62,639 nucleotides of DNA, from the NCBI GenBank assembly GCA_029251165.1, contig JAQXDW010000084.1:1-62639 (forward strand). The letters are read 5' to 3'. Position numbers and translations under genes: made by a program. How positions within the stretch are numbered: the stretch's first letter is position 1; every line of letters begins with the position of its first letter. This DNA comes from Myxococcota bacterium (GTDB taxonomy: Bacteria > Myxococcota_A > UBA796). The notes beneath the pieces were generated by a model that was given only the letters and a program-made list of their open reading frames with translations, ran no database searches and had not been told where the DNA came from. Positions 17,269 to 26,518 of the stretch are shown here, in pieces.

Positions 17269-19244
17269 GTGAGCTGAGCGCGAAGCACCCGGCGCATCAC
17301 CTTGCCTGATGCGGTCCGGGGCAGCGTATCCATCGAGACAACACGGTGGACCTTGAACAGCGGGTTGAGCCGACCTCGGATCGCCCGCTGTAGCTTTGTC
17401 TGGAGATCCGCGATCTCAGGTGCATCCTCCAGCACCACGACCACGACCAGCTGAGCCGGCCCACCGCCAGACGGCGTGAGCGCGATCGCAGCAGACTCAC
17501 GGATGCCCTCGACGTGGGCACAGACCCGCTCGATCTCCGCAGAGCTGACCTTGATGCCGCCGAGGTTCATGGTGTCGTCCACCCGCCCCTGCGCGCGGTA
17601 GTACCCAGCGCCGAGGTGCTCCATCTGATCACCGTGGCGGCGAAGCACCTCACCAGACGGCCCAGCAGGCATCCCAGCAAAGTAGACCGCGTGGTGGTCC
17701 CGGTTCAGAAGCCAGCTGGAGGTGCCGAGCATCGGCGGCGTCAAGGCCACCTCGCCGACATCATTCGCGTGGCCTTCGGCGTCAATGAGCAAGAACCCAC
17801 AGCCCATCGCCGGCGTCGAGAACGCCGATGGCACCTGGGGCTGAAGCATCGAGCCCGTGATGTAGCCGCCGCCGATCTCGGTTCCGCCACAGTACTCAAT
17901 TACGGGTCGATAGCCCGCGCGAGACATCAGCCACAGCATGTCGTCGGGGCTGGAGGCTTCTCCGGTAGAGGAGAAGCAGCGAATCCTGCTCCAGTCCAGA
18001 CCGTCGACAACATCTCCCGCACGCCAGGCCCGAACCAAGCTGGGTACCACACCGAGCATGGTGACCTCGGCATCCTGGATGAAGGTGGCAAAGCTGCGGC
18101 TGGAGGGATTGCCCTGGAACAAGGCGATGGCGGCCTCGTTGAGCAGGCTGGCATAGATGAGCCACGGACCCATCATCCAGCCGAGGTTGGTCGGCCAGGC
18201 AACCACATCTCCCGGTCGAATGTCGTGGTGAGCGAAGCCATCTGCAGCCGCCTTGATCGGCGTGAGCTGCGTCCAGGGGATTGCCTTTGGGGTGCCTGTA
18301 GTCCCGGAGGAGAACAGGATGTTGGTGATCCGCTCGCCGCCGTCAACGACCGGCTCCAGCCCGCCGCCGGGGTCCTGGGCAAGGAAGTCCTCCCAGGTGC
18401 AGTCTCCAGCCCGCAGCTCCGCGTTCAGGGTGTCTCCTGCAGACAGCACGATCGCACGGGGAGCCTGTGCCGCACAGACCCGCGCATACAGGGGGAGCAC
18501 CTTTCCACGGAGGATGACATCCTGAGTGAAGACTCCAGCGGCGCCGCTGATCTGGAGGCGGGTGGCGATCTCCTCTGGAGCGAAGCTGTCTGCGATGGAG
18601 ACCACAGCACAGCCGGCAAGGACAATGCCCAGGTAGATCACCACCGACTCAACGGTCATGGGCATGTCGATGGCGATGGCATCGCCAGGAGAGAAGTCCG
18701 CAGCGCGCAGGCTCCGGGCGACCTTCGTGCTGGACTCGTAGAGCTCGCCGACGGTCATCCGCTGGAGGCCGCCGCCCTCGGACTGCCAGATGATCGCCGT
18801 GGCGGTCCAGTCCCGTCGGGCAAAGCAGCTCTCGGCGATGTTGAGCTGAGCACCGGGGAGCCAGCGGGCACGTTCTGGGCCCGGTGTGACATCGAGGATG
18901 GAGCGTGGCGGAGTGCGAAAGGCGATCTTGAGGGCGGCGATGACCTTCGACCAGTACGCCTCCGGCTCCGCGACACTCCACTGCTGCGCCTCCGCAAAGC
19001 TGCGCCCGCCGATCAGCGGCGAGAGGCGGATGATGTCATCGTCTTCGGGGTACCATGCCGGAGAGAGTGCCCGCCCCTCAGACACCGTGGCATAGAGCCG
19101 CTGGTGGAGGGGAAAGGGGTCCGCCGGGGTCAGCAGCCGACAGATCGCCGGCCAGGCGGGGTCTTGCGCAAGAGCGGAGCGCAGTGCCTCCGCCCGATCA
19201 CCAGCGCCGAGGGCGCGGAGTTCTTCAAGGGTCGGGGCAGGCAT
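17265..19244 (-). CDS. AMP-forming acyl-CoA synthetase / ligase
   Basis: A 659-residue ANL-superfamily enzyme that activates a carboxylic acid to acyl-AMP and then acyl-CoA. Visible motifs: ILFSSGTTGTPKAIPW (phosphate loop), YCGGTEIGGG (A5), GYYRAQGRVDDTMNLGGIKVSS (A7/A8 hinge) and the C-terminal catalytic Lys in PRTASGKVMRR (A10). The N-terminal extension of about 130 residues before the core resembles acetyl-/acetoacetyl-CoA synthetase-like enzymes (including plant peroxisomal AAE17/18) more than short ligases. The substrate is unknown. It starts 9 bases after the guaB stop, so the two are probably one transcription unit. Its TAG stop shares bases with the rplC TAA stop. Confidence 0.85.
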   Translation of the reverse strand: MPAPTLEELRALGAGDRAEALRSALAQDPAWPAICRLLTPADPFPLHQRLYATVSEGRALSPAWYPEDDDIIRLSPLIGGRSFAEAQQWSVAEPEAYWSKVIAALKIAFRTPPRSILDVTPGPERARWLPGAQLNIAESCFARRDWTATAIIWQSEGGGLQRMTVGELYESSTKVARSLRAADFSPGDAIAIDMPMTVESVVIYLGIVLAGCAVVSIADSFAPEEIATRLQISGAAGVFTQDVILRGKVLPLYARVCAAQAPRAIVLSAGDTLNAELRAGDCTWEDFLAQDPGGGLEPVVDGGERITNILFSSGTTGTPKAIPWTQLTPIKAAADGFAHHDIRPGDVVAWPTNLGWMMGPWLIYASLLNEAAIALFQGNPSSRSFATFIQDAEVTMLGVVPSLVRAWRAGDVVDGLDWSRIRCFSSTGEASSPDDMLWLMSRAGYRPVIEYCGGTEIGGGYITGSMLQPQVPSAFSTPAMGCGFLLIDAEGHANDVGEVALTPPMLGTSSWLLNRDHHAVYFAGMPAGPSGEVLRRHGDQMEHLGAGYYRAQGRVDDTMNLGGIKVSSAEIERVCAHVEGIRESAAIALTPSGGGPAQLVVVVVLEDAPEIADLQTKLQRAIRGRLNPLFKVHRVVSMDTLPRTASGKVMRRVLRAQLT

Positions 19245-19253
19245 CGGCCTCTC

Positions 19254-20729
19254 CTACTCGCGGCGATAGTTGGGGCTCTCTCGGGTGATGATCACGTCGT
19301 GGACGTGACTCTCCTTGAGCCCAGCAGAAGTAATCCGGACGAACCGGGCGTTCTCCTGTAGCTCTGGGATCGTACCGCAGCCGGTGTAGCCCATCGAAGA
19401 GCGCAGCCCGCCGACCATCTGGTAGACGGTGTCTGCGAGCGGACCGCGATGCGGGACCCGCCCGACGATGCCCTCGGGGACAAGCTTCCGGGTGCCGCCG
19501 TCTTCTCCGGTGCCGTCCTGGAAGTAGCGATCCGAGGAGCCCTTGCGCATGGCCTCGACTGAGCCCATGCCGCGGTAAGACTTGTAGGTTCGTCCCTGGT
19601 AGAGAACCAGCTCGCCGGGCGCCTCGTCGGTGCCGGCAAACAGCGAGCCGATCATCACGGCGTCCGCACCAGCAGCGATCGCCTTGGCGATCTCTCCGCT
19701 GTACTTGATGCCGCCGTCCGCGATGATGGTGGCGCCTGCCGCATGCGCGACCTTGGCACACTCCGAGATCGCTGTGAGCTGCGGAACTCCAACCCCCGCC
19801 ACAACCCGGGTGGTGCAGATGCTGCCTGGGCCGATGCCGACCTTGACCACATCTGCACCGGCATCAATGCAGGCCTTCGTGGCATCTGCAGTGGCGACGT
19901 TGCCGACAATGAGTCGAACATCGGGGTACCGGGTACGAACAGCAGTCGCGGCGTCGAGGACGCCCTGGGAGTGACCGTGGGCGGTGTCGATGACGAGGAT
20001 ATCAACGCCCGCCTCGATGAGGGCAGCGACTCGCTCGTCACGATCTCCACCGACACCGACCGCAGCACCGCAGCGCAGGCGACCGTCAGGTCCGCGGATG
20101 GCCTTGGGGTGCATCGAGGCTGCCTGGAGGTCCTTGAAGGTGATCAGTCCCTTGAGGGCACCCTCGGAATTGACCACCAGGAGCTTCTCGATCTTGTGCG
20201 CCTGCATCAGATCCTTGGCCCGCTCCAGGTCTGTCCCCGGCGGACAGGTGACCAGGCTCTCGCTGCGGGTCATGACAGCGGAGACCTGCTGATCGAGGTT
20301 TCGCTCGAATCGAAGGTCACGATCCGTGAGGATCCCAACCACGCGTCCTTCACGGACCACCGGCAGGCCAGAGATCCGGTACCGCTTCATCGTCGCCCGA
20401 GCGACCCGCAGGCTCTGCTCCGGGGTGAGCGAGACCGGATCGGAGACCACACCGGTCATGGCCTTCTTGACCCGCGCGACCTGCGCGGCCTGCTCTTCCA
20501 CCGACATGTTCTTGTGGATGATGCCGAGACCGCCATTCTGGGCCATCGCGATGGCCATGCGCGCCTCAGTGACGGTATCCATTGCGGCTGAGATGAGCGG
20601 AATTCGAAGGTTAAAGTCCTCCATCAATCTTGTTCCCAGGTTCACCTCGTCTGGAAGGACGGTGGAATGTGCGGGAAGAAGGAGGACATCATCGAAGGTG
20701 AGCGCGAGTGGGATGTCGGCGGTAAGCAT
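19254..20729 (-). CDS. guaB: Inosine-5'-monophosphate dehydrogenase
   Basis: Converts IMP to XMP with NAD+, the committed step of GMP synthesis. About 491 residues: N-terminal TFDDVLLLPAHSTVLP, AAMDTVTEARMAIAMAQNGGLGIIHKNM, a CBS-domain pair (about residues 95-205), catalytic loop GPGSICTTRVV with the Cys nucleophile, the mobile flap region ending in QDGTGEDGGTRKLVPEG, and C-terminal YTGCGTIPEL. The start MLTADIP at 20729 aligns with known IMPDHs; an ATG two codons upstream is possible, while the longer frame upstream lacks family similarity. The gene diverges from the TatT operon. Confidence 0.97.
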   Translation of the reverse strand: MLTADIPLALTFDDVLLLPAHSTVLPDEVNLGTRLMEDFNLRIPLISAAMDTVTEARMAIAMAQNGGLGIIHKNMSVEEQAAQVARVKKAMTGVVSDPVSLTPEQSLRVARATMKRYRISGLPVVREGRVVGILTDRDLRFERNLDQQVSAVMTRSESLVTCPPGTDLERAKDLMQAHKIEKLLVVNSEGALKGLITFKDLQAASMHPKAIRGPDGRLRCGAAVGVGGDRDERVAALIEAGVDILVIDTAHGHSQGVLDAATAVRTRYPDVRLIVGNVATADATKACIDAGADVVKVGIGPGSICTTRVVAGVGVPQLTAISECAKVAHAAGATIIADGGIKYSGEIAKAIAAGADAVMIGSLFAGTDEAPGELVLYQGRTYKSYRGMGSVEAMRKGSSDRYFQDGTGEDGGTRKLVPEGIVGRVPHRGPLADTVYQMVGGLRSSMGYTGCGTIPELQENARFVRITSAGLKESHVHDVIITRESPNYRRE

Positions 20730-20853
20730 GACCATCCGGGGGTTGATGGGAGCAGTGGAATAGACCGACCGCCATCCGCACCTCGTGAGGGGCAGTGGGG
20801 AGGTCGGCTGGAGCAGGTGTTCCCTATAACTGAAGCGCCGCTCATATGGAGAA

Positions 20854-20882
20854 TTGACAGATAGCAGGCCTTTCAATATGAA
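20854..20882 (+). promoter_or_regulatory. Strong sigma70-type promoter for the TatT-TRAP operon
   Basis: TTGACA (20854-20859), a 17-base spacer and TATGAA (20877-20882). The predicted transcript start is about 20 bases before the tatT ATG at 20911, which carries an AGGG ribosome site. This placement excludes upstream in-frame starts. Confidence 0.8.
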
Positions 20883-20910
20883 GTCGCCACGTTCAGCAAG
20901 GGAAACCGAC

Positions 20911-21786
20911 ATGCGACAGATTACTCAGAGCCTTCTCTTCATCGGAGCACTGAGCCTCACCGGCTGCAGCAAGAAGTCGAGCGGAAGCTACGATGTCCCA
21001 GATGCCACCACCGATGCCGCTGCGTCCCCCACTGGGGTCAGCGCAGACGACCTGTGGGGCGAGCGCCAGGATTCCAACAAGCTGCAGCTTGCGCTGGAGC
21101 GATACGAGGCCGCCTACGCCGCCAACCCACGCGATCGACAGACCGTCATCCGCCTCACCCGTGGCTGGTACTTCTACGGTGATGCCTACCAGTCCACCGA
21201 TGACGAAAAGGCCGCAGCCTGGGACACTGCGATCGGCTGGGGAAAGAAGTGCCTCGGCCTGAACCGCGAGTTCACCGCGCTGCTTGAGAAGGGCAACGAG
21301 ACTGAAGCCACCGCTGCCCGCGTCCTCACCGAGGATGACGTCGCATGCGCCTACTGGACCGCTACCGCGCTGGGCAAGTGGGCCGGCCTCCAGGGTCTCT
21401 CCACCCTCCTCAAGAACAAGGGCACCGTGTTCGCCCTCATCACCCGGGTCACTGAGCTGAAGCCAGACTTCTTCTACAGCGCTCCGGATCGGTACTGGGG
21501 TGCGTACTACGCTGCACTGCCCGGCTTCGCTGGTCAGGACCTCGGCAAGTCTGCGACCCACTTCGATGCCTCCATCGCCGGCTCCCCGGCGTACCTCGGC
21601 ACCAGCGTCCTCAAGGCCCAGTACTGGGCCGTAAAGACCCAGAACAAGGACGCCTTCGAGACCCTGCTCAACGGCGTCGTCAGCGCGGACATCTCGGGCA
21701 ACCCCAAGATCATGCCGGAGAACATGGCAGAGCAGGCAAAGGCTCGCGATCTTTTGGCCCGCAAGGATGATCTGTTCGCGGACTGA
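20911..21786 (+). CDS. TRAP transporter T-component lipoprotein (TatT family)
   Basis: About 291 residues: lipoprotein signal with lipobox SLTGC (Cys19), then an all-helical TPR-like domain (KLQLALERYEAAYAANPRDRQTVIRLTRGWYFYGDAY... and later LKPDFFYSAPDRYWGAYYAALPG). This is the pattern of TatT (Tp0956 of Treponema pallidum), a trimeric TPR lipoprotein that binds the TRAP solute-binding protein and may pass hydrophobic ligands. The next two genes encode exactly such a binding protein (DctP) and a fused permease, supporting the call. The gene follows a strong promoter, with a 46-base gap to dctP. Confidence 0.85.
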   Translation: MRQITQSLLFIGALSLTGCSKKSSGSYDVPDATTDAAASPTGVSADDLWGERQDSNKLQLALERYEAAYAANPRDRQTVIRLTRGWYFYGDAYQSTDDEKAAAWDTAIGWGKKCLGLNREFTALLEKGNETEATAARVLTEDDVACAYWTATALGKWAGLQGLSTLLKNKGTVFALITRVTELKPDFFYSAPDRYWGAYYAALPGFAGQDLGKSATHFDASIAGSPAYLGTSVLKAQYWAVKTQNKDAFETLLNGVVSADISGNPKIMPENMAEQAKARDLLARKDDLFAD

Positions 21787-21832
21787 TGTTCATGGAACAC
21801 TGCCGACTGGCAGCTCCTGGAGGAAAGAATTC

Positions 21833-22861
21833 ATGCGTATCAAGACTCTCATCGCTGGAGGCCTCGGCCTGACAGCGCTCGCCCTCGTCCCGACACGGAC
21901 GACCCAGGCGGAGGCAGACTTTGTCGCCAGCTTCGGCTCGGCGGCGCCTGAGGGGACTCCCTGGGCGGATCTGCTGACCAAGCTCAAGAACGAGGTCAAC
22001 ACCAAGACCAACGGTCGGGTCCAGATCAAGACCTTCCTCGGCAGCGTGCTCGGCGGCGAGGTCGAGATGATCCGCGATGTTCGGCGCAACAGCCGGCTGC
22101 AGGGAGGAGGCTTCTCGACCGGCGCCATCGCTGAGGGAGCAAACGTTCCCCTCCTTCAGATCACCGAGCTGCCCTACCTGTTCGCCAACACCGATCAGGT
22201 CGACTGCGTCCTGGACAACGTCCTGATGGCGCCCATGAAAGAGCAGCTTGCTGCCAAGGGCTTTCACCTCGCGTTCTGGTCGGAGAATGGCTGGCGGAAC
22301 TTCGCCACCAAGGACGTCGCTGCACGGTCTCCCGATCAGCTCTCTGGTGTGAAGATGCGCAGCCAGGAGTCCGATGTCCACACGATGATGTACGAAGCGC
22401 TGGGGTCCAACGCGGTCACCCTGCCCATCTCTGAGGTCCTCACCGGCCTGCAGACCGGCATCGTTGATGGCTTCGACAACTCTCCGCTGTTCACCCAGGC
22501 CGCTGGCCTACACGAGCCGATCAACCACTACATCCTCAGCCGGCACATCTATCAGCCGGCAGCGATCGTGTGGTCGAAGACCTTCTGGGATGCCCTCCCG
22601 GCAGATCTTCAGGCGGGCATCACAGAGGTCTCTGCCCCTCTCGCGGCAGAGGGGCGGACCAACGTCCGCGCGATGAATGAGGCGCTGATCGGGAACTTCC
22701 CCGATCTCGGTGTCTCGGTTGTCGAGCTGACCGATGCCGAGCGTCAGGCCTTCGCGGCGAAGACGAAGCCCGTGCACCTCAAGTACGCACAGACCGTGAC
22801 CGGTGGACCCGATCTGCTGAAGACGGTGAACACTGCACTGAAGGGACAGTGCGCGCTGTAG
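21833..22861 (+). CDS. TRAP transporter solute-binding protein (DctP family)
   Basis: A 342-residue periplasmic protein: signal peptide IKTLIAGGLGLTALALVP, cleavage near TTQAEA. The DctP fold shows FASFG-type first strand (VASFGSAAPEGTPW), LPYLF, the GVKMRSQESDVH segment where the carboxylate-binding Arg of the family lies, and ALPADLQAGI. GGAGG lies 10 bases before the ATG. It captures the ligand in the periplasm and delivers it to the Na+- or H+-coupled DctQM permease encoded next. The ligand is unknown; pairing with TatT points to hydrophobic compounds rather than C4-dicarboxylates (inference). Confidence 0.92.
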   Translation: MRIKTLIAGGLGLTALALVPTRTTQAEADFVASFGSAAPEGTPWADLLTKLKNEVNTKTNGRVQIKTFLGSVLGGEVEMIRDVRRNSRLQGGGFSTGAIAEGANVPLLQITELPYLFANTDQVDCVLDNVLMAPMKEQLAAKGFHLAFWSENGWRNFATKDVAARSPDQLSGVKMRSQESDVHTMMYEALGSNAVTLPISEVLTGLQTGIVDGFDNSPLFTQAAGLHEPINHYILSRHIYQPAAIVWSKTFWDALPADLQAGITEVSAPLAAEGRTNVRAMNEALIGNFPDLGVSVVELTDAERQAFAAKTKPVHLKYAQTVTGGPDLLKTVNTALKGQCAL

Positions 22862-22904
22862 ACTGAGAAGAAGTCTCGCGCGTTGTCTGAAATAGGAGAT
22901 TGCC

Positions 22905-25148
22905 GTGTACCGGCTCCTGGTATCTATCTTTGACGGTATCGACCGGGGGCTGGACGCCCTCTCCGATGGAATCCGAGCCGCCTGGCGGCGGGCCTGGGAT
23001 GGTCCGCTCCAGAGCGTGCTGTTCTATCTGATCATCGTCCTCACCGGCGTACGGATCATCCTCGACGCCCTGTTCTCCACCGCAGATCGTGCGCTGGGCG
23101 TTGTCGAGCGGGCGATCATCACCGTGGCCATGCTCAGCATGGTCTTCCTGTCGTTCAACGACTACCTCCATCGAGAGGTTCCCTCCCTCTCTCTGGACGT
23201 GCCCGGCGGCGCGAACATGGCCCTGGTCTTGATGGTCTGGGTTGGCTTCATCGGCGCCTCGCTGGCAACCCGCCACCGCAAGCACCTCGCTGTCGATGCC
23301 ACAGATCGCATCCTCAGCCCCGGAGCGGCACGGATCCTCAAGCGGTTCACCAGCTTTGCTGCGGCAGGGCTGTGCTGGATGCTCGCCAGGGGCTCCTGGA
23401 AGCTCATGGCGGAGTCGCTGGAGTACGAAGACTCCGTCGAAGGTCTGAACGTCTGGGAGTGGCTCGCCGGTCCGATGAACAGCATCATCGGCATGCTCCC
23501 GGGAGAGCCGGTCGAGGGAGTGGCCTGGCCGACCGTGGAGCCCGGCGGAGACTTCCCGCTCTGGCTCGCCCAGCTCATCCTCCCGGTCAGCTTCGGTCTG
23601 ATGGCAGCCCGGTTCGCCGGACTGGGGCTGTTCATGCCCGCACCGCCACCGACGGACGACGACGAGGACGACATCAAGGCCGCTGCGACCACCACCCCGG
23701 CGGGTCCAAGAGAGCCCGGCAACCGCACCCGCCGAGACGTGGTGTTTGCGGGACTGTTCCCCGGTCTTCTGCTCGGCGTGGGCGCCACCCTCTACTTCGG
23801 CACCGGTGGCCTCATCCTCGCCGCCTCGATTCTCCTGGTGCTCACGGGAGCGCCGCTGTTTGTCGCCATCGGCGTCGCGGCCCTCTCCTGCGCCCTGCTG
23901 ATCGGCAACTACGACGTCGTCTCGGTGTCCACTGACATGTTCGAGGCGACCAAGAAGCACGAGCTGCTGGCGATTCCGTTCTTCGTGCTCGCCGGCAACC
24001 TCATGACCAAGGGCAGCATCGCAGACCGGCTCGTCGGGGTCGCGCGTGCCGCAGTCGGCGCGGTCCCGGGTGGGCTCGGCCTGGCGACGATCTTCTCCTG
24101 CGTGATCTTCGCAGCGATCTCCGGCTCCTCGCCGGTCACCGTCATCGCCATCGGCTCGATCATGTTCCCGATGCTGGTCAAGGAGGGCTACCCCGAGCGG
24201 TACAGCATGGGCGTGCTCTCCACGGCGGGCTCACTGGGCATCATCATCCCGCCGTCGGTGCCGATGATCGTCTACGCGATTGTCGTCTCGACCCCCCAGT
24301 CACCGCTCTCTCCCAGCGACCTGTTCATCGCCGGGGTGCTGCCGGGGCTGTTCATGGCCGCCATGCTGGCGATCTACACCCTCTACGCCACACGCGGTGT
24401 GAAGGTCACGGCACCCGTCGTGATCTCGAAGACCGGCGAGGCCACCTCGACCAGCTACTTCGGGAACCTCCTCTCTGCCGGACGCCGTGGCTTCCTCGCG
24501 CTGATGCTGCCGGTGCTGATCCTGGGGGGCATCTACGGACTCCTCGACCTCTCCTTCATCGGCATCCCGTTCGCGGTGAAGTTCACCGTCACCGAGGCCG
24601 CTGCGGTCGCGGTCGTCTATGCACTGGTGGTCGAGCTGTTCTTCCACCGCGAGCTGAAGTGGAAGAAGATTCCCGGCGTGCTCGCAGAGTCCGGGATGAT
24701 GATGGGCAGCCTGTTCCTCATCCTGGTCCTCGCCATTGCGTTCAACCGCTTCCTCACCGTCGAGCAGGTCCCCCAGCAGGCGGCTGACTGGCTCGTCTCT
24801 CATGTCGACAGCAAGATGACCTTCATCATCCTGGTCAACATCTTCCTGCTGCTGCTCGGCTGCGTGATGGACATCCTCTCGGCGATCCTCATCGTCGCGC
24901 CGCTGCTGGCCCCCATCGCTGCACGGTTCGGACTCCACCCGGTCCACTTCGCGATCATGTTCATTGTGAACCTGGAGATCGGATACCTGACCCCGCCGAT
25001 GGGCATCAACCTGTTCGTCGCCTCTGCCGTGTTCAAGCGCTCAATCGTCGAGGTCATACGCGGCGTGCTGCCGTTCCTGTTGTTGATGTTGTTCTGCCTG
25101 GCGGTGATCTCTTGGTTCCCCAGCCTCTCTCTGGCGCTGTTGGAGTAG
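22905..25148 (+). CDS. Fused TRAP transporter permease (DctQ-DctM)
   Basis: A 747-residue inner-membrane protein. The N-terminal ~220 residues with about four helices form the small DctQ-like subunit (VFLSFNDYLHREVPSL and a long amphipathic segment). A charged linker (PPPTDDDEDDIKAAATT) leads to the large DctM-like subunit (about 270-747) with typical motifs: IPFFVLAGNLMTKGSIADRL, AISGSSPVTVIAIG, GVLSTAGSLGIIIPPSVPMI, YLTPPMGINLFV. Start is GTG with AGGAG upstream; no better ATG exists nearby. Natural DctQM fusions are known and make a single-chain permease. Confidence 0.93.
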   Translation: MYRLLVSIFDGIDRGLDALSDGIRAAWRRAWDGPLQSVLFYLIIVLTGVRIILDALFSTADRALGVVERAIITVAMLSMVFLSFNDYLHREVPSLSLDVPGGANMALVLMVWVGFIGASLATRHRKHLAVDATDRILSPGAARILKRFTSFAAAGLCWMLARGSWKLMAESLEYEDSVEGLNVWEWLAGPMNSIIGMLPGEPVEGVAWPTVEPGGDFPLWLAQLILPVSFGLMAARFAGLGLFMPAPPPTDDDEDDIKAAATTTPAGPREPGNRTRRDVVFAGLFPGLLLGVGATLYFGTGGLILAASILLVLTGAPLFVAIGVAALSCALLIGNYDVVSVSTDMFEATKKHELLAIPFFVLAGNLMTKGSIADRLVGVARAAVGAVPGGLGLATIFSCVIFAAISGSSPVTVIAIGSIMFPMLVKEGYPERYSMGVLSTAGSLGIIIPPSVPMIVYAIVVSTPQSPLSPSDLFIAGVLPGLFMAAMLAIYTLYATRGVKVTAPVVISKTGEATSTSYFGNLLSAGRRGFLALMLPVLILGGIYGLLDLSFIGIPFAVKFTVTEAAAVAVVYALVVELFFHRELKWKKIPGVLAESGMMMGSLFLILVLAIAFNRFLTVEQVPQQAADWLVSHVDSKMTFIILVNIFLLLLGCVMDILSAILIVAPLLAPIAARFGLHPVHFAIMFIVNLEIGYLTPPMGINLFVASAVFKRSIVEVIRGVLPFLLLMLFCLAVISWFPSLSLALLE

Positions 25149-25151
25149 TTG

Positions 25152-25973
25152 ATGCAGATTCTTCACACCACCTCTGCGGATGGCACCCGCCTCAGGCTTG
25201 GCCGCTGGGGCAAGCCCGGCCGCAACCTCCTGCTCGTCCATGGCCTCGCAGAGCACCTCGGTCGCTACCAGCACGTCGGAGAAGCCCTGGCGGCTGCCGG
25301 GTGGCGGGTGACCGCTGTAGAGCTCCGCGGACACGGCGAGAGCGAGGGGCAGCGTGGCCACGTCACGCGCTGGCTGCACTACGTCGAGGATGTCCGTGCG
25401 GCAGCCGGTGTCGCTGGAGCCGACCACAATCCGATGGTCGCAGTGGCGCACTCGATGGGCGGGCTGGTCACCCTCTCCTCTCTCCTCAACCTCGTCTACC
25501 CGCCGATCCAGGCCGTCGCGCTGAGCAACCCGCTGCTCAAGGTCGCCACCGAGCCGCCGGCGGCGCAGGTCTTCGCCGCCCGTGTCGCCGCGCGCATTCT
25601 CCCCCGGCTGCCCCAGAGCAACGGACTGGCCGCGAACCTTATCTCACGGGATCCCGACGTCGTCGCCCGCTACGAGGCCGACCCGATGGTCTACAGCACC
25701 ATCACGCCCCGCTGGTTCCGCAACATGATCCGAGCCCAGACTGAGGTCCATGAACGCGCCGGACAGCTCACCATCCCCCTGCGAATGATGGTCGGCACAG
25801 CGGACGGCATCTGCGACCACCACGCTGCGCTGCAATTCACAGACGCCTGGGGTGGCCCGGTCGACAAGGCGGTGTATGAGGGGCTGTACCATGAGCTGTT
25901 CAACGAGCCAGAGAAGGAGACCGTGCTCTCCGAGCTGATCGCCTGGCTGGACGGCCTGACCCTGGAGTCCTGA
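25152..25973 (+). CDS. Alpha/beta hydrolase, monoacylglycerol lipase-like
   Basis: A 273-residue cytoplasmic alpha/beta hydrolase of the serine-aminopeptidase S33/monoglyceride lipase type. Visible: oxyanion region LLVHGLAEHLGRY, ELRGHGESEGQRGH, nucleophile elbow AHSMGG, an Asp in VGTADGICD and the catalytic His in GLYHELFNE. It starts 4 bases after the TRAP permease stop with GGAG 6 bases upstream, so it is translationally close to the transporter. That linkage suggests it processes the imported ligand, for example an acyl ester (inference). It overlaps pyrE by one base. Confidence 0.88.
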   Translation: MQILHTTSADGTRLRLGRWGKPGRNLLLVHGLAEHLGRYQHVGEALAAAGWRVTAVELRGHGESEGQRGHVTRWLHYVEDVRAAAGVAGADHNPMVAVAHSMGGLVTLSSLLNLVYPPIQAVALSNPLLKVATEPPAAQVFAARVAARILPRLPQSNGLAANLISRDPDVVARYEADPMVYSTITPRWFRNMIRAQTEVHERAGQLTIPLRMMVGTADGICDHHAALQFTDAWGGPVDKAVYEGLYHELFNEPEKETVLSELIAWLDGLTLES

Positions 25974-26509
25974 TGAAAGATCGCCTCGTCGCCCTGCTCA
26001 AGGAGCGATCCGTCCGCTTCGGAACCTTCACCCTCAAGAGCGGCAAGACCAGCGACCTGTACGTCGATGCGCGCACGACCACCTTTCATCCCGAGGGTGC
26101 AGTCCTCATCGCCAACCTCATCCTCGATCGCATCCACCCAGATGTGGTCGCGGTCGGTGGTCCCGCAACCGGTGCGATCCCGATGGCCGGTGCGATCAGC
26201 GCGCTCTCTCACATCCGAGGACGCCCGGTCGACGGCTTCATGGTCCGCAAGGAGCCCAAGGGTCACGGCACCAAGCAGTGGCTGGAGGGGCTCCACGGCC
26301 TGCCGGCAGGCGCAAAGGTCTGCGTCGTCGAGGACACCGTGACCACCGGCGGCAGCCTCATCAAGGCCATCGGACACATCGAGGATGCCGGCTACCAGGT
26401 CGTGCAGTGCATCTGCGTTGTCGATCGTCGTGAGGGCGGCGTAGAGCGGTTTGCAGCAGCCGGCCACACACTGGAGGCCTTGGTCGGACGAGAAGATCTG
26501 GTGGGATAG
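25973..26509 (+). CDS. pyrE: Orotate phosphoribosyltransferase
   Basis: A 178-residue enzyme that joins orotate and PRPP to give OMP in pyrimidine synthesis. The PRPP-binding motif VVEDTVTTGGSL (about 115-126), FTLKSGKTSDLYVDAR and VGGPATGAIPMAGA are clear, and KEPKGHGTKQWLEG matches the flexible loop. The ATG overlaps the stop of the upstream hydrolase gene (TGATG), indicating translational coupling. pyrD is about 7 kb downstream in a separate unit. Confidence 0.95.
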   Translation: MKDRLVALLKERSVRFGTFTLKSGKTSDLYVDARTTTFHPEGAVLIANLILDRIHPDVVAVGGPATGAIPMAGAISALSHIRGRPVDGFMVRKEPKGHGTKQWLEGLHGLPAGAKVCVVEDTVTTGGSLIKAIGHIEDAGYQVVQCICVVDRREGGVERFAAAGHTLEALVGREDLVG

Positions 26510-26518
26510 ACTTCAGGC

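Noticed and set aside
17514..19361. A 615-codon open frame opposite the acyl-CoA ligase
   Set aside because: Antisense shadow: the ligase has all ANL motifs on the other strand, and this frame shows no domain.
20730..20912. N-terminal extension of guaB by about 61 residues
   Set aside because: The extra sequence lacks similarity to IMPDH and overlaps the divergent promoter of the TatT operon.
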